From Modestobacter sp. DSM 44400 (GTDB taxonomy: Bacteria; Actinomycetota; Actinomycetes; Mycobacteriales; Geodermatophilaceae): a DNA stretch of 64,000 nt. A model generated the notes under the pieces. That model saw nothing but the letters and a program-made list of their open reading frames with translations, was not told where the DNA came from and did no database searches. Shown in pieces: positions 29,561-40,371 of the stretch. The DNA is taken from NCBI RefSeq assembly GCF_900107175.1, contig NZ_FNOZ01000003.1, positions 62,001 to 126,000 on the forward strand, given 5' to 3'. Each line of letters opens with the position of its first letter. The first letter of the stretch is position 1. Position numbers and translations under genes: made by a program.

Positions 29561-31921
29561 TTGCGCCGTACGCGCCTGTCCCTGGCAGCCCTTGCGGTGG
29601 CCTCTGTCGCCGTCCTGGGAGTGCCGACCGCGGCAATCGCCGCCCCCGCCACCGACTCCTCGACGGAGTCGACGACGACCGTTGCACCGACCGGTTCTGC
29701 GGAGTCGACGGAGGCCGCGGAGTCGACCGAGGCCGCCGAGTCGACGGAGCCCGCCGCGTCGACCGGGACCGCGGAGTCGACCGGGACTGCCGGCGCCACC
29801 GAGGTCGCGGAGTCGGGCGAGGCTGGCGCGCCGGCCGAGGAGGCCGCGCCGGTCGCTGCTGAGCCGGAGCCGGCCGTTGGCGCTGGGGCTCCGGCCGTGG
29901 TGGCAGCCGCCGCACCCGCCGACATCCCGGTGCAGCTCGTCGCGATGAACGACTTCCACGGGCGGATCTCCGAGACCACCGGTGGGGACAGTCAGCTCAC
30001 CGATGCCGGTGCTGATGGGGTCATCGGCACGGCCGACGACGTGGTGCTCACCGTCGGCGGCTCGGCCAACGTGGCCTCGACCGTGGAGTCGGTGCAGGCC
30101 TCCTTCGTCGGCGACGGCGGGGACGCCGGCAGCTCCTTCTTCGTCGGCGCCGGGGACCTGATCAGTGCCTCGCCGTTCAACTCCAGCGTCTTCAAGGACG
30201 AGCCGACCATCGAGGTCCTCAACGCGATGGGCCTGGACGTCTCCTCCGTCGGCAACCACGAGTTCGACCGCGGCACCGAGGAGTTGCGCCGGATCTCCGC
30301 GGCCACCGACGGCTTCTACTCCGACGACGTCAGCGCGTGCGAGGGCATCGAGGTCGGCGTGACCGGCTGCTTCGGCGACACCGGCCACGAGTTCGAGGGC
30401 GCCGACTTCCCGTACCTGGCGGCCAACGTGGTCATGAAGGACACCGGCGCACCGATGCTCCCGCCGTTCCAGGTCTTCGACGTCGGCGGTGGCAAGCAGA
30501 TGGCCCTGATCGGCGTCGTCACCGACACCACACCCACCATCGTGTCGCCCGGCGGGATCGCCGACGTCGAGTTCATCGACGAGGCCACCGCGGTCAACCG
30601 GTGGGTGCCGACCATCCAGGCCCTCGGCATCCAGTCGATCGGTGTCCTGGTCCACGAGGGGGGCACCAACGAGGGCGCCGACGCCGCGGACAGCAACGGC
30701 TGCGACACCCTCACCGGTCCGATCACCGACATCAATGCCGCCGTCTCACCGGCCGTCGACCTGATCATCAGCGCGCACACCCACCAGGCGTACAACTGCC
30801 TGCTCGACGACCCGAGCGGTCAGCCCCGACTGGTGACCCAGGCCGGCTTCTACGGCCGTCTGGTCACCGACATCCGGCTCTCGCTGGACCCGCTGACCGG
30901 CGACGTCGACCGCTCCGCCACCTACTCGGCGCTCAACGTTCCGGTCACCCGGGACGCCCCCGACGCCGGGGTCCAGGCGATCGTCGACTACTGGACGGCG
31001 CAGTCCGCGGTGGCCGGCGACGTCGTCGTCGGCGAGGCAAGCGCCGACATCCTGCGCGCCGGGGCGCCGCCGGCCGCCGCCACCCGCGACGCCGAGTCCT
31101 CGCTGGGCAACCTGGTGGCGCAGGCGCAGCTGGAGGCGCTCCAGCAGACCCAGTACGGCGACCCGGTGATCGCGTTCATGAACCCGGGTGGGCTGCGCAC
31201 CGACATCGCCGCCGGCCCGGTGACCTACGGCGAGCTGTTCGACGTCCAGCCCTTCGGCAACACGGTCAACGCGATCACCCTGACCGGGGCGGACATCAAG
31301 CAGGTGCTGGAGGAGCAGTTCCAGAAGGACCAGGCGCGCGCCTCACAGCTGGTCCTCGGGACCTCGGAGGGCTTCGCCTACAGCTACGACCTGACCCGCG
31401 CCTACGGGGACCGGGTCGACCCGTGCTCCATCACGCTGGACGGTCAGCTCATCGACCCGGCCGGCAGCTACCGGGTCGTCGCCAACAGCTTCCTGATCGC
31501 CGGGGGCGACAGCTTCACCGGCTTCACCAACGGGACCGACCCGGTGACCGGGCCGGTCGACGTCGACACCTCGGCGGAGTACTTCCGGACGCACTCGCCG
31601 GTGAGCCCCCCGGCGGCGGACCACGCCATGGCGACCTCGGACCGTCTGGACTGCGCGGGGACCACGGCGCCGGTCCCGGCCCCGGCTCCGACGCCTGCCC
31701 CGCCGGTCGCCAGCCCGGCGCCGGCGCCGACGCCGGCCGTGCTGCCGATCGCGGGCAGTGGGTCCCGGACCGGCAGCGGCACCGGGCGTAGCACCGCCGC
31801 TTCGCTGGCCTACACCGGCGCGCCTGTGCTGCAGCTGACCGGCATCGCCGGGGGCCTGCTGGCGGCCGGTGGGGTCCTGATGGCGGCGGGCTACCGTCGC
31901 CGGCGTGGCCTCGCCGACTGA
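29561..31921 (+). CDS. Secreted 5'-nucleotidase/phosphodiesterase with LAYTG wall-sorting signal
   Basis: A 786-aa exported metallophosphoesterase, probably hydrolysing extracellular nucleotides. A TTG start follows GGAGG. Residues 1-33 are a signal peptide ending near AIAAPA. A Ser/Thr/Glu/Ala linker built from 18-bp DNA repeats follows. The metallophosphoesterase domain has VAMNDFHGRI, GAGDLISASPF, VGNHEFDRG and SAHTHQAYN; the C-terminal nucleotidase domain has FMNPGGLRTDI and SFLIAGGDSF. After a Pro/Ala/Thr spacer the protein ends with LAYTG, a hydrophobic segment and RRRR, a sorting signal of the LAxTG type recognised by class E sortases. No sortase gene is in the window. Confidence 0.92.
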   Translation: MRRTRLSLAALAVASVAVLGVPTAAIAAPATDSSTESTTTVAPTGSAESTEAAESTEAAESTEPAASTGTAESTGTAGATEVAESGEAGAPAEEAAPVAAEPEPAVGAGAPAVVAAAAPADIPVQLVAMNDFHGRISETTGGDSQLTDAGADGVIGTADDVVLTVGGSANVASTVESVQASFVGDGGDAGSSFFVGAGDLISASPFNSSVFKDEPTIEVLNAMGLDVSSVGNHEFDRGTEELRRISAATDGFYSDDVSACEGIEVGVTGCFGDTGHEFEGADFPYLAANVVMKDTGAPMLPPFQVFDVGGGKQMALIGVVTDTTPTIVSPGGIADVEFIDEATAVNRWVPTIQALGIQSIGVLVHEGGTNEGADAADSNGCDTLTGPITDINAAVSPAVDLIISAHTHQAYNCLLDDPSGQPRLVTQAGFYGRLVTDIRLSLDPLTGDVDRSATYSALNVPVTRDAPDAGVQAIVDYWTAQSAVAGDVVVGEASADILRAGAPPAAATRDAESSLGNLVAQAQLEALQQTQYGDPVIAFMNPGGLRTDIAAGPVTYGELFDVQPFGNTVNAITLTGADIKQVLEEQFQKDQARASQLVLGTSEGFAYSYDLTRAYGDRVDPCSITLDGQLIDPAGSYRVVANSFLIAGGDSFTGFTNGTDPVTGPVDVDTSAEYFRTHSPVSPPAADHAMATSDRLDCAGTTAPVPAPAPTPAPPVASPAPAPTPAVLPIAGSGSRTGSGTGRSTAASLAYTGAPVLQLTGIAGGLLAAGGVLMAAGYRRRRGLAD
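29702..29791 (+). repeat. Five tandem 18-bp repeats in the 5'-nucleotidase linker
   Basis: Units start at 29702, 29720, 29738, 29756 and 29774 and encode variants of EST(E/G)(A/P/T)A. They share GTCGAC and differ by a few bases. The array is in frame, so unit gain or loss would change linker length only. Confidence 0.75.
31892..31897 (+). promoter_or_regulatory. -10 box of MetE-like gene
   Basis: TACCGT 7 nt before the GTG at 31905, inside the end of the nucleotidase gene. Confidence 0.4.
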
Positions 31922-32966
31922 AGAAGGACCCCATCCTCATCCCTCGCAGGCTCGGGACGAGCCTCGGGACGGAGCCGCGGGGCCGGCCCCCTTTCCGTGG
32001 GGGCCGGCCTCCGGCGTCGGTTCGCTGCCCGGCACCGACCCGATCGAGGCGCTGCGCCTGGTGACCGGTGAGCTGCCGGACTTTCCGCACCTGCCCGAGC
32101 TGCCCGCCCGCGGCGCCGGAGCGGACCTGATCGGCCGGACGGCGGGGTTGCTGGTCGACCTGTTCGTCGACCTCACCCCGGCCGGTTGGCGGCTGGTCTC
32201 GCGACCCGGCGTGGACCAGCGCCGAGCCCGCGAGATGCTCGAGCGCGACCTCGACTCCCTCTACGAGGTCGCTGAGCGCTACGCCGGTCCGTTCAAGGTC
32301 CAGGCGGCCGGTCCATGGGCGCTTGCTGCCGGCCTGGAGCGCACCCGCGGCGACCGGGCCGTCGTCGACCCCGGGGCCCGCCGGGACCTCGCGCAGTCGC
32401 TGACCGAGGGGCTCGCCGCGCACGTCGCCGCCGTCGCTGCGCGGGTGCCCGCGGGCGGCGTCGTCGTGCAGCTCGACGAGCCGTCGGTGCCCGCCGTCCT
32501 GCAGGGCGGGCTGCCCACCGTCAGCGGGTTCGGCAAGCTCGCCGCCGTCGAGTCCCACCTCGTGGAGCAGGGGCTGACCGACGTGGTCGACCAGCTGTCC
32601 GTACCGGTGGTCGTGCACTGCTGCGCCAGGCGCGCCCCGCTGGAGCTGTTCCGCGCGGCCGGCGCGGCCGGGCTGTCCTTCGACCTGGCCCTGGTGCAGG
32701 ACCTCGACGCCATCGGCACCGCGGTCGAGGCCGGTACCCACCTGCTCGTGGGGGTGGTGCCGGGCACTGACACCGATCTGCCCGCACCCAGGGCCACCGC
32801 CAGCCGCCTGCAGGCCTGGTGGCGGGAGCTGGGCTTCCCGGCCGAGCAGCTGCACGGTGCGGTGACGCTCACGCCGTCCTGTGGTCTGGCCGGAGCCAGT
32901 GCCGCCTACGCCCGGACGGCGATGGGCCACGTGCGGGAGGCGGCGAAGTACCTGCTGCCGGAGTGA
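31905..32966 (+). CDS. Short MetE-like (cobalamin-independent methionine synthase) protein
   Basis: A 353-aa protein matching only the C-terminal catalytic domain of MetE, which is about 750 aa in full-length enzymes. The barrel starts at GVGSLPGTDP. Zinc ligands are preserved: His and Cys in VVHCCARRAP and Cys in TPSCGLAGAS, so it can probably transfer methyl groups to a thiol, but the methyl donor is unknown. The only in-frame start upstream is GTG 31905, 7 nt from TACCGT; this makes the first about 30 residues a translation of the intergenic repeat (copy C). The start is therefore uncertain. Confidence 0.75.
   Translation: MASPTEEGPHPHPSQARDEPRDGAAGPAPFPWGPASGVGSLPGTDPIEALRLVTGELPDFPHLPELPARGAGADLIGRTAGLLVDLFVDLTPAGWRLVSRPGVDQRRAREMLERDLDSLYEVAERYAGPFKVQAAGPWALAAGLERTRGDRAVVDPGARRDLAQSLTEGLAAHVAAVAARVPAGGVVVQLDEPSVPAVLQGGLPTVSGFGKLAAVESHLVEQGLTDVVDQLSVPVVVHCCARRAPLELFRAAGAAGLSFDLALVQDLDAIGTAVEAGTHLLVGVVPGTDTDLPAPRATASRLQAWWRELGFPAEQLHGAVTLTPSCGLAGASAAYARTAMGHVREAAKYLLPE
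31923..31984 (-). repeat. Gene-end repeat, copy C
   Basis: A 62-nt copy in reverse orientation, starting 1 nt past the nucleotidase stop. Read on the minus strand it runs GGCCCC to GGGGTCCTTC and has an extra strong inner hairpin (AGGCTCG/CGAGCCT). It overlaps the 5' end of the MetE-like ORF. Confidence 0.6.
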
Positions 32967-32989
32967 GTACGGGAGTATGGGTCCGCGCG

Positions 32990-32995
32990 TACGGT
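32990..32995 (+). promoter_or_regulatory. -10 box of vapBC pair 2
   Basis: TACGGT 7 nt before the antitoxin ATG, with no SD. Confidence 0.45.
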
Positions 32996-33002
32996 GGCCC
33001 GC

Positions 33003-33245
33003 ATGAAGACCACCGTGGAGATCGCGGACGCCCTGTTCGCCGAGGCGCGCGAGGTAGCAGAGCGGAGAGGGCAGACGATGCGGTCGTTGCTGGAAGAGGG
33101 GCTCCGTCGCGTGCTCGACGAGGTGTCGCCCCCGCCCGGCTATACGTTGCCCGACCTCAGTTACGGGACTGGTGGCATCCGTCCGGAGTACCTGGCCGGC
33201 GGACATGATGCATTTCTCGAAGCCGCTTACGGGCCCGACCGGTGA
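33003..33245 (+). CDS. vapB: VapB-type antitoxin (pair 2)
   Basis: An 80-aa protein starting MKTTVEIADALFAEAREVA, the ribbon-helix-helix pattern of VapB antitoxins of the DUF2191 group. The C-terminal half (PPGYTLPDLSYGTGGIRPEY) is the part expected to thread into the PIN toxin. The ATG at 33003 is chosen by the TACGGT box 7 nt upstream. Its stop overlaps the toxin start by 4 nt (GTGA). It is not similar to the VapB of pair 1, so the two systems have different origins. Confidence 0.85.
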   Translation: MKTTVEIADALFAEAREVAERRGQTMRSLLEEGLRRVLDEVSPPPGYTLPDLSYGTGGIRPEYLAGGHDAFLEAAYGPDR

Positions 33246-33682
33246 TTGCGCTCGATACCAATCTCCTCGTTTATGCGCACCGGCCGGATACGCCCGAGTT
33301 CGGCCGAGCGAGCTCGGCGGTCGCTTCGCTGCTGGAGACGAGCGAGGAGCGCGTCGGGATCCCGGCTCCGTGCATCGGTGAGTTTCTTACCGTCGTCACC
33401 GGTCGACGCCTCTCCTCTGACCCGACCCCCCTGACCAGGGCGCTGGCACAGGTCGACGCCTGGCTGAACGCCCCGGTTGCCCAGGTGATCGGAGAACGGG
33501 CCGGGTACTGGCCACTCCTGCGCGGGCTGCTGGAACGCTCCGGGTTCACGGGTGCCCGCATCCACGATGCCCGGATTGCGGCGATCTGCCTCGACCACGG
33601 GGTGCGGGAATTCTGGACGGCAGACCGCGACTACGGCTGGTTTCCCGAGCTGCGCACCCGCAATCCGCTGGTCGGCGGCTGA
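33242..33682 (+). CDS. vapC: VapC-type PIN-domain toxin (pair 2)
   Basis: A 146-aa PIN ribonuclease. Acidic residues are visible in MIALDTNLLVYAHR, PCIGEFLTVVTG, ARIHDARIAAICLDHG and WTADRDYGWF. GTG 33242 overlaps the antitoxin stop (GTGA). The spacing of the first motif and the C-terminal REFWTADRDY resemble mycobacterial VapC toxins of the group often annotated TA system VapC family. RNA target unknown. Confidence 0.88.
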   Translation: MIALDTNLLVYAHRPDTPEFGRASSAVASLLETSEERVGIPAPCIGEFLTVVTGRRLSSDPTPLTRALAQVDAWLNAPVAQVIGERAGYWPLLRGLLERSGFTGARIHDARIAAICLDHGVREFWTADRDYGWFPELRTRNPLVGG

Positions 33683-35878
<2,196 letters not shown>

Positions 35879-35880
35879 TC

Positions 35881-35941
35881 GGCCCCTTTGCAGGGTCCCG
35901 GCCCGAGCGTCAGCGAGGGTTGGGGGGCAAAGGGGTCCTTC
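35881..35941 (+). repeat. Gene-end repeat, copy A
   Basis: A 61-nt copy from GGCCCC to GGGGTCCTTC between convergent ligA and the ACT gene. The outer stem pairs CCCCTTTGC (35883-35891) with GCAAAGGGG (35927-35935). It is a likely bidirectional terminator. Confidence 0.7.
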
Positions 35942-35942
35942 C

Positions 35943-36605
35943 TCAGGCGGGGGGTAGCCGGGAGACGGTGGCAGCGATCCCGGTCAGGTGGGCGAACCGC
36001 AGCAGCTCCGAGCGCCGGAAGGCCGGCCCACCGGAGCGGCCCAGCAGTGCCGCGGTGCCGGCGTCGTCCAGCGGTGAGGCCATCATCTCCACGGCCAGCT
36101 CCTGCCAGCGCGGGGGCACCCAGTCGCCCTCGCTGGGCAGCAGCAGGGGAGAGCTCAGCGGCAGCCAGGGCAGCGGCACCCCATCGAAGGACGGCGCCGC
36201 CTCCGACGCCGCGAGCACGGTGGATGTTGCCGGCGGGCCGGCCAGCACCACTGCCCACCCGCTGTGGAAGACCCGCGGCAGCTCGGCGGCCAGCAGCTTC
36301 GGGGTCCCCGACCCGGCCCGGACCAGCGCTTCCAGCAGCAGCAGCTCGCGGTGGGTGTCCAGTGGTCCGGCGAAGGGCCGCAGCGACTCCACCCGTACCC
36401 CGGGCACGGCAGTGACCGCGGTGATCAGGCTGTCGGCGACCCGGTCCGGTGGCAGCTCCACCACCACGTCGTCGACGGCCGTCCCGCCTCCGCGTTCGAG
36501 CACGTCGACGGAGACGATGTCGATCCCGGCGGTGCCGAGCGCCGTGGCGACCGCCCCGAGGATGCCGGGTCGGTCGGGGACCACCAGTCGCAAGAGGTAG
36601 GACAC
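35943..36605 (-). CDS. ACT-domain protein
   Basis: A 220-aa protein. Residues 1-75 form an ACT fold (LLRLVVPDRPGILGAVATALGTA, then IDIVSVDVLERG), a small-molecule, often amino-acid, sensing module. The rest has no recognised domain. No catalytic domain is attached, so it may regulate another protein. The GTG start follows GGAGG by about 5 nt. It is divergent from the gatC operon and convergent with ligA. Similar stand-alone ACT proteins sit near ligA and gatC in related actinobacteria from memory; this was not checked. Confidence 0.75.
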   Translation of the reverse strand: MSYLLRLVVPDRPGILGAVATALGTAGIDIVSVDVLERGGGTAVDDVVVELPPDRVADSLITAVTAVPGVRVESLRPFAGPLDTHRELLLLEALVRAGSGTPKLLAAELPRVFHSGWAVVLAGPPATSTVLAASEAAPSFDGVPLPWLPLSSPLLLPSEGDWVPPRWQELAVEMMASPLDDAGTAALLGRSGGPAFRRSELLRFAHLTGIAATVSRLPPA

Positions 36606-36752
36606 GGGTGCCTCCGGTGCCGTCCACGTCAGGGCCCCGCCGGATGCACGGGTGTGCGGGCCGATCGCCGTCGATCGAGAGCGGTGTCAGCTTCCCGCAT
36701 GGAGGGGCCCGGTGGTCAACCCGGGGCGCACGGACCTCGCCCGTGTCCCACG

Positions 36753-36758
36753 TAGAGT
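36753..36758 (+). promoter_or_regulatory. -10 box of gat operon (leaderless uORF)
   Basis: TAGAGT followed by 8 nt and GTG 36767, the start of a 24-codon ORF that ends on the gatC start. Confidence 0.45.
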
Positions 36759-36766
36759 GGCCGGTC

Positions 36767-36841
36767 GTGGAGCGCAGTCGAGGCCGGTCGGACCGGCAGC
36801 CGGAGCGGGGTCGTCGCACCCCGGGTCCCAGCCCAGCATGA
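36767..36841 (+). CDS. Leaderless 24-aa upstream ORF coupled to gatC
   Basis: A short ORF beginning with GTG 8 nt after TAGAGT and ending TGA that overlaps the gatC start as ATGA. The peptide is Arg/Pro/Ser-rich (starts VERSRGRSD, ends TPGPSPA). gatC has no SD, so ribosomes finishing this ORF could re-initiate on gatC. It could act only as a translation primer or as a sensing leader. Its existence rests on promoter spacing and the overlap; it is not recognised as a known family. Confidence 0.5.
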   Translation: MERSRGRSDRQPERGRRTPGPSPA

Positions 36842-37137
36842 GCAGCCTGTCCCGAACGGACGTCGAGCACCTGGCCCGCCTCGCCCGGCTCGCGGTGACC
36901 GACGAGGAGCTGGACCTCTTCGCCGGCCAGCTGGACGTCGTCCTCACTGCCGTCGCCCGGGTCGGTGAGGCGCCGGTCGCCGACGTCCCGCCCACCTCCC
37001 ACGTCGTCCCGCTGACGAACGTCTTCCGGCCCGACGAGGTGACCCCGAGCCTGCCGCGCGATGCGGTCCTGGCCGGCGCGCCCGCGGCCGAGGACGACCG
37101 GTTCCGCGTGCCCCGCATCCTGCAGGAGGAAGCGTGA
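36838..37137 (+). CDS. gatC: Aspartyl/glutamyl-tRNA amidotransferase subunit C
   Basis: The 99-aa small subunit that stabilises the GatA-GatB complex. The N-terminus [21 protein letters not shown] and the central [15 protein letters not shown] are typical. The complex converts misacylated Glu-tRNA(Gln) and Asp-tRNA(Asn) to the correct forms. The ATG overlaps the upstream short ORF (ATGA) and the stop overlaps gatA (GTGA). No SD is seen. Confidence 0.95.
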   Translation: MSSLSRTDVEHLARLARLAVTDEELDLFAGQLDVVLTAVARVGEAPVADVPPTSHVVPLTNVFRPDEVTPSLPRDAVLAGAPAAEDDRFRVPRILQEEA

Positions 37138-38675
37138 GCACCAGCCCCGATCTGACGGCGCTGGACGTCAACGCGCTGACCGCCCTGCTGTCCGCCGGCG
37201 AGGTCAGCGCCGTCGAGGTCACCCGGGCCCACCTGGACCGGATCGCGGCCGACGACGCGACCCTGGGCGCCTATCTGCACGTCGACGGGAACGCGGCGCT
37301 CGCCGCCGCCGCGGCGGTCGACGAGGCCCGTGCCGGTGGTGCCGCGCTCGGCCCGCTGGCCGGGGTGCCGGTCGCGCTCAAGGACGTCGTGGTAACCGAG
37401 GGCGTGCCCACCACCAGCGGCTCGAAGATCCTCGAGGGCTGGCGACCGCCGTACGACGCCACGGTGGCCGAGCGGCTGAAGAGCGCCGGCACCGTGCTGC
37501 TGGGCAAGACGAACATGGACGAGTTCGCCATGGGCTCGTCCACGGAGAACTCGGCCTACCGGGTCACCCGCAACCCCTGGGATCCCGACCGCATCCCGGG
37601 CGGCTCCTCCGGCGGGTCCAGCGCCGCGGTGGCCGGGCACCTCGCGCCCTGGGCGATCGGCACCGACACCGGTGGCTCGATCCGCCAGCCCGCCGCAGTC
37701 ACCGGGCTGGTCGGGCACAAGCCCACGTACGGCTCGGTGTCCCGCTACGGCCTGATCGCCTTCTCCTCCAGCCTTGACCAGGCCGGCCCGATGGCCCGCA
37801 CCGTGCTGGACGCCGCCGTCCTGCACGAGGCGATCGGCGGGTACGACCGGCGCGACTCCACCAGCATCGACGTCCCGCTGCCCCGGCTCGCCGACGCGGC
37901 GCGGGCCGGCGCCACCGGCGACCTGGCCGGCCTGCGGATCGGCGTGGTCACCGAGCTGGGCGGCGAGGGGCACTCCGACGGTTACGAGCCCGGCGTCCTG
38001 GCCCGGTTCGGTGAGGCGCTCGAGGTGCTGGCCGGCCTGGGCGCGGAGATCGTGCCGGTCTCCTGCCCCACCTTCGACCTGGCCCTGGCCGCCTATTACC
38101 TGATCGCACCCAGCGAGGCCTCGTCCAACCTGGCCCGCTTCGACGGCGTCCGCTTCGGCCTGCGCGTCGGCGACGACGGCAGCCACGACCTCGACGAGGT
38201 CATGGCACTGACCCGGGAGCAGGGCTTCGGCCCGGAGGTCAAGCGCCGGATCATCCTGGGCACCTATGCGCTGTCCAGCGGCTACTACGAGGCCTACTAC
38301 GGCCAGGCGCAGAAGGTCCGCACGCTGATCAGCCGGGAGTTCGCGGCTGCGTTCGACCGGACGGACGGCGCCGGGGTCGATGTCCTGGTCAGCCCCACCA
38401 CCCCGACCGTGGCGTTCCCGATCGGCTCCCGGGTCGACGACCCGATCGCCATGTACGCCGCGGACCTGTGCACCCTGCCGGCCAGCCTGGCCGGCGTGCC
38501 GGCGATCTCGGTGCCCTGTGGCCTGTCCGAGGGGCTGCCGGTGGGGCTGCAGGTGATGGCCCCCGGCCTGGCCGACGACCGCTGCTACCGGGTCGCTGCC
38601 GCGCTGGAAGCCGCGCAGGACGCCGCCCGCGGGCACCGGCTGCTCGACGAGCTCCCCGCCCGGACGACGGCATGA
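37134..38675 (+). CDS. gatA: Aspartyl/glutamyl-tRNA amidotransferase subunit A
   Basis: The 513-aa amidase subunit that releases ammonia from glutamine. The amidase-signature catalytic triad is visible: Lys in [11 protein letters not shown], the cis-Ser in [13 protein letters not shown], and the nucleophile-Ser loop in [27 protein letters not shown] and [15 protein letters not shown] are GatA-specific. GTG 37134 overlaps gatC by 4 nt, and its stop overlaps the following small membrane protein gene by ATGA. Confidence 0.96.
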   Translation: MSTSPDLTALDVNALTALLSAGEVSAVEVTRAHLDRIAADDATLGAYLHVDGNAALAAAAAVDEARAGGAALGPLAGVPVALKDVVVTEGVPTTSGSKILEGWRPPYDATVAERLKSAGTVLLGKTNMDEFAMGSSTENSAYRVTRNPWDPDRIPGGSSGGSSAAVAGHLAPWAIGTDTGGSIRQPAAVTGLVGHKPTYGSVSRYGLIAFSSSLDQAGPMARTVLDAAVLHEAIGGYDRRDSTSIDVPLPRLADAARAGATGDLAGLRIGVVTELGGEGHSDGYEPGVLARFGEALEVLAGLGAEIVPVSCPTFDLALAAYYLIAPSEASSNLARFDGVRFGLRVGDDGSHDLDEVMALTREQGFGPEVKRRIILGTYALSSGYYEAYYGQAQKVRTLISREFAAAFDRTDGAGVDVLVSPTTPTVAFPIGSRVDDPIAMYAADLCTLPASLAGVPAISVPCGLSEGLPVGLQVMAPGLADDRCYRVAAALEAAQDAARGHRLLDELPARTTA

Positions 38676-38863
38676 ACGGCGCACTGAAGGCCGCCTGGGG
38701 GCTGGTTGTCTTCGTCATCGTGGTCGGCGCGGTGCTGTGGGCGACCACCGGCCGGGCGGTCTTCGCCGTCTTCATCGTGCTCGGCGTGCTGACCGGGATC
38801 GGCGCGTGGCTGACCGGCCGCAGCCTGCCGGCGGCACCCACCCGCAAGGAGCAGAAATCGTGA
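38672..38863 (+). CDS. Small membrane protein between gatA and gatB
   Basis: A 63-aa protein with two hydrophobic helices (about residues 7-25 and 29-47) and a short basic tail ending RKEQKS. It overlaps gatA by ATGA and gatB by GTGA, so it is translated within the gat operon. I do not recognise the family. The overlaps on both sides and the absence of stop or frame damage argue that it is a real gene. A membrane partner for an amidotransferase is not known to me; it may simply share the operon. Confidence 0.7.
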   Translation: MNGALKAAWGLVVFVIVVGAVLWATTGRAVFAVFIVLGVLTGIGAWLTGRSLPAAPTRKEQKS

Positions 38864-40362
38864 GCACCGACCGCCTCCTCGACTTCGACGAGGTCGCCAC
38901 GCGCTACGAGCCGGTGATCGGCCTGGAAACCCACGTCGAGCTGGGCACCGCCTCGAAGATGTTCTGCGGCTGCTCGACGACCTTCGGCGCCGAGCCCAAC
39001 ACGCAGACCTGCCCGGTCTGTCTGGGCCTGCCCGGCTCGCTGCCGGTGGCCAATGAGGCTGCAGTCGCCGCGACGATCAAGATCGGCCTGGCGCTCGGCT
39101 CCGAGATCGCCTCCTGGTGCCGCTTCGCGCGGAAGAACTACTTCTACCCCGACATCCCCAAGGGCTTCCAGACCAGCCAGTACGACGAGCCGCTGTGCGT
39201 CGGCGGGCACCTGGACGTGGTCGTCGACGGCGAGACCCACCGAGTGGAGATCGAGCGGGTGCACCTGGAGGAGGACACCGGCAAGAATCTCCACGTGGGC
39301 GGCTCGACGGGCCGCATCCACGGGGCGGACCACTCGCTGGTCGACTACAACCGGGCCGGCATCCCGCTGGTGGAGATCGTCACCAAGCCAGTCCCCGGCG
39401 CCGGGCTCAAGGCCCCCGAGGTGGCCCGCGCCTACGTGACCGAGCTGCGCGAGATCGTCCAGGCCCTCGGCGTCTCCGACGTGCGGATGGAGCAGGGCAG
39501 CCTGCGCTGCGACGTGAACATCTCCCTCAACCCGGTGCGTGCCGCCGAGTGGGGCACCCGCACCGAGACCAAGAACGTGAACTCGCTGCGGTCGGTCGAG
39601 CGGGCGGTGCGCTACGAGATGCGCCGCCAGGCCGTCGTGCTCGACGAGGGTGGCCGGATCGTCCAGGAGACGCGGCACTTCCACGAGGACACCGGCTCCA
39701 CCTCCTCGGGCCGCTCCAAGGAGGAGGCGACCGACTACCGGTACTTCCCCGAGCCCGACCTGGTGCCGATCGCCGCCGACGCGGCCTGGATCGAGGAGCT
39801 GCGGGCCGGGCTCCCCGAGCTGCCGGCGGCGCGCCGCGAGCGGCTGCAGCAGGAGTGGGGGATCTCCGGCACCGAGATGCAGTGGCTGGCCAACGCCGGC
39901 GCCCTCGGGCTGGTCGAGCAGACCGTCGCCGCCGGTGCCACGCCGGGCGATGCCCGCAAGTGGTGGCTGGGTGACCTCGCGCGGCGGGCCAACGAGGCCG
40001 GCAGCGAGCTCGCCGAACTGGCCGTCACCCCGGCGCAGGTCGCCGAGCTGGCCGGGCTGGTGGAGGCCGGCACGATCAACGACAAGCTCGCCCGGCAGGT
40101 GCTCGACAGTGTGCTGGCTGGCCGTGGCGGACCAGCCGACGTCGTCGCAGCCCAGGGCCTGGCGGTGCTGGGGGAGTCCGACGAGCTGGTGGCCGCCGTC
40201 GAGGCCGCCATCGCCGGTGCCCCCGACATCGTGGCCAAGGTGCAGAGCGGCAAGGTGCAGGCCCTCGGCGCCCTCGTCGGCGCGGTCATGAAGACCACCC
40301 GGGGCACCGCGGACGCCGCAACGGTCAAGCGGATGCTCGAGGAGCGCGTGCTCAGCTCCTGA
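38860..40362 (+). CDS. gatB: Aspartyl/glutamyl-tRNA amidotransferase subunit B
   Basis: The 500-aa tRNA-binding kinase-like subunit of GatCAB. It opens with [13 protein letters not shown] and has the zinc-binding Cys pairs CGCS and CPVCLG, then [20 protein letters not shown] and [11 protein letters not shown], all hallmarks of the GatB cradle. The C-terminal YqeY-like tail domain runs from about residue 350. The GTG start overlaps the small membrane protein stop (GTGA) and has AAGGAG upstream. It is convergent with the sugar dehydrogenase gene, 9 nt apart, with no clear terminator between them. Confidence 0.96.
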   Translation: MSTDRLLDFDEVATRYEPVIGLETHVELGTASKMFCGCSTTFGAEPNTQTCPVCLGLPGSLPVANEAAVAATIKIGLALGSEIASWCRFARKNYFYPDIPKGFQTSQYDEPLCVGGHLDVVVDGETHRVEIERVHLEEDTGKNLHVGGSTGRIHGADHSLVDYNRAGIPLVEIVTKPVPGAGLKAPEVARAYVTELREIVQALGVSDVRMEQGSLRCDVNISLNPVRAAEWGTRTETKNVNSLRSVERAVRYEMRRQAVVLDEGGRIVQETRHFHEDTGSTSSGRSKEEATDYRYFPEPDLVPIAADAAWIEELRAGLPELPAARRERLQQEWGISGTEMQWLANAGALGLVEQTVAAGATPGDARKWWLGDLARRANEAGSELAELAVTPAQVAELAGLVEAGTINDKLARQVLDSVLAGRGGPADVVAAQGLAVLGESDELVAAVEAAIAGAPDIVAKVQSGKVQALGALVGAVMKTTRGTADAATVKRMLEERVLSS

Positions 40363-40371
40363 GCCGCCCGG

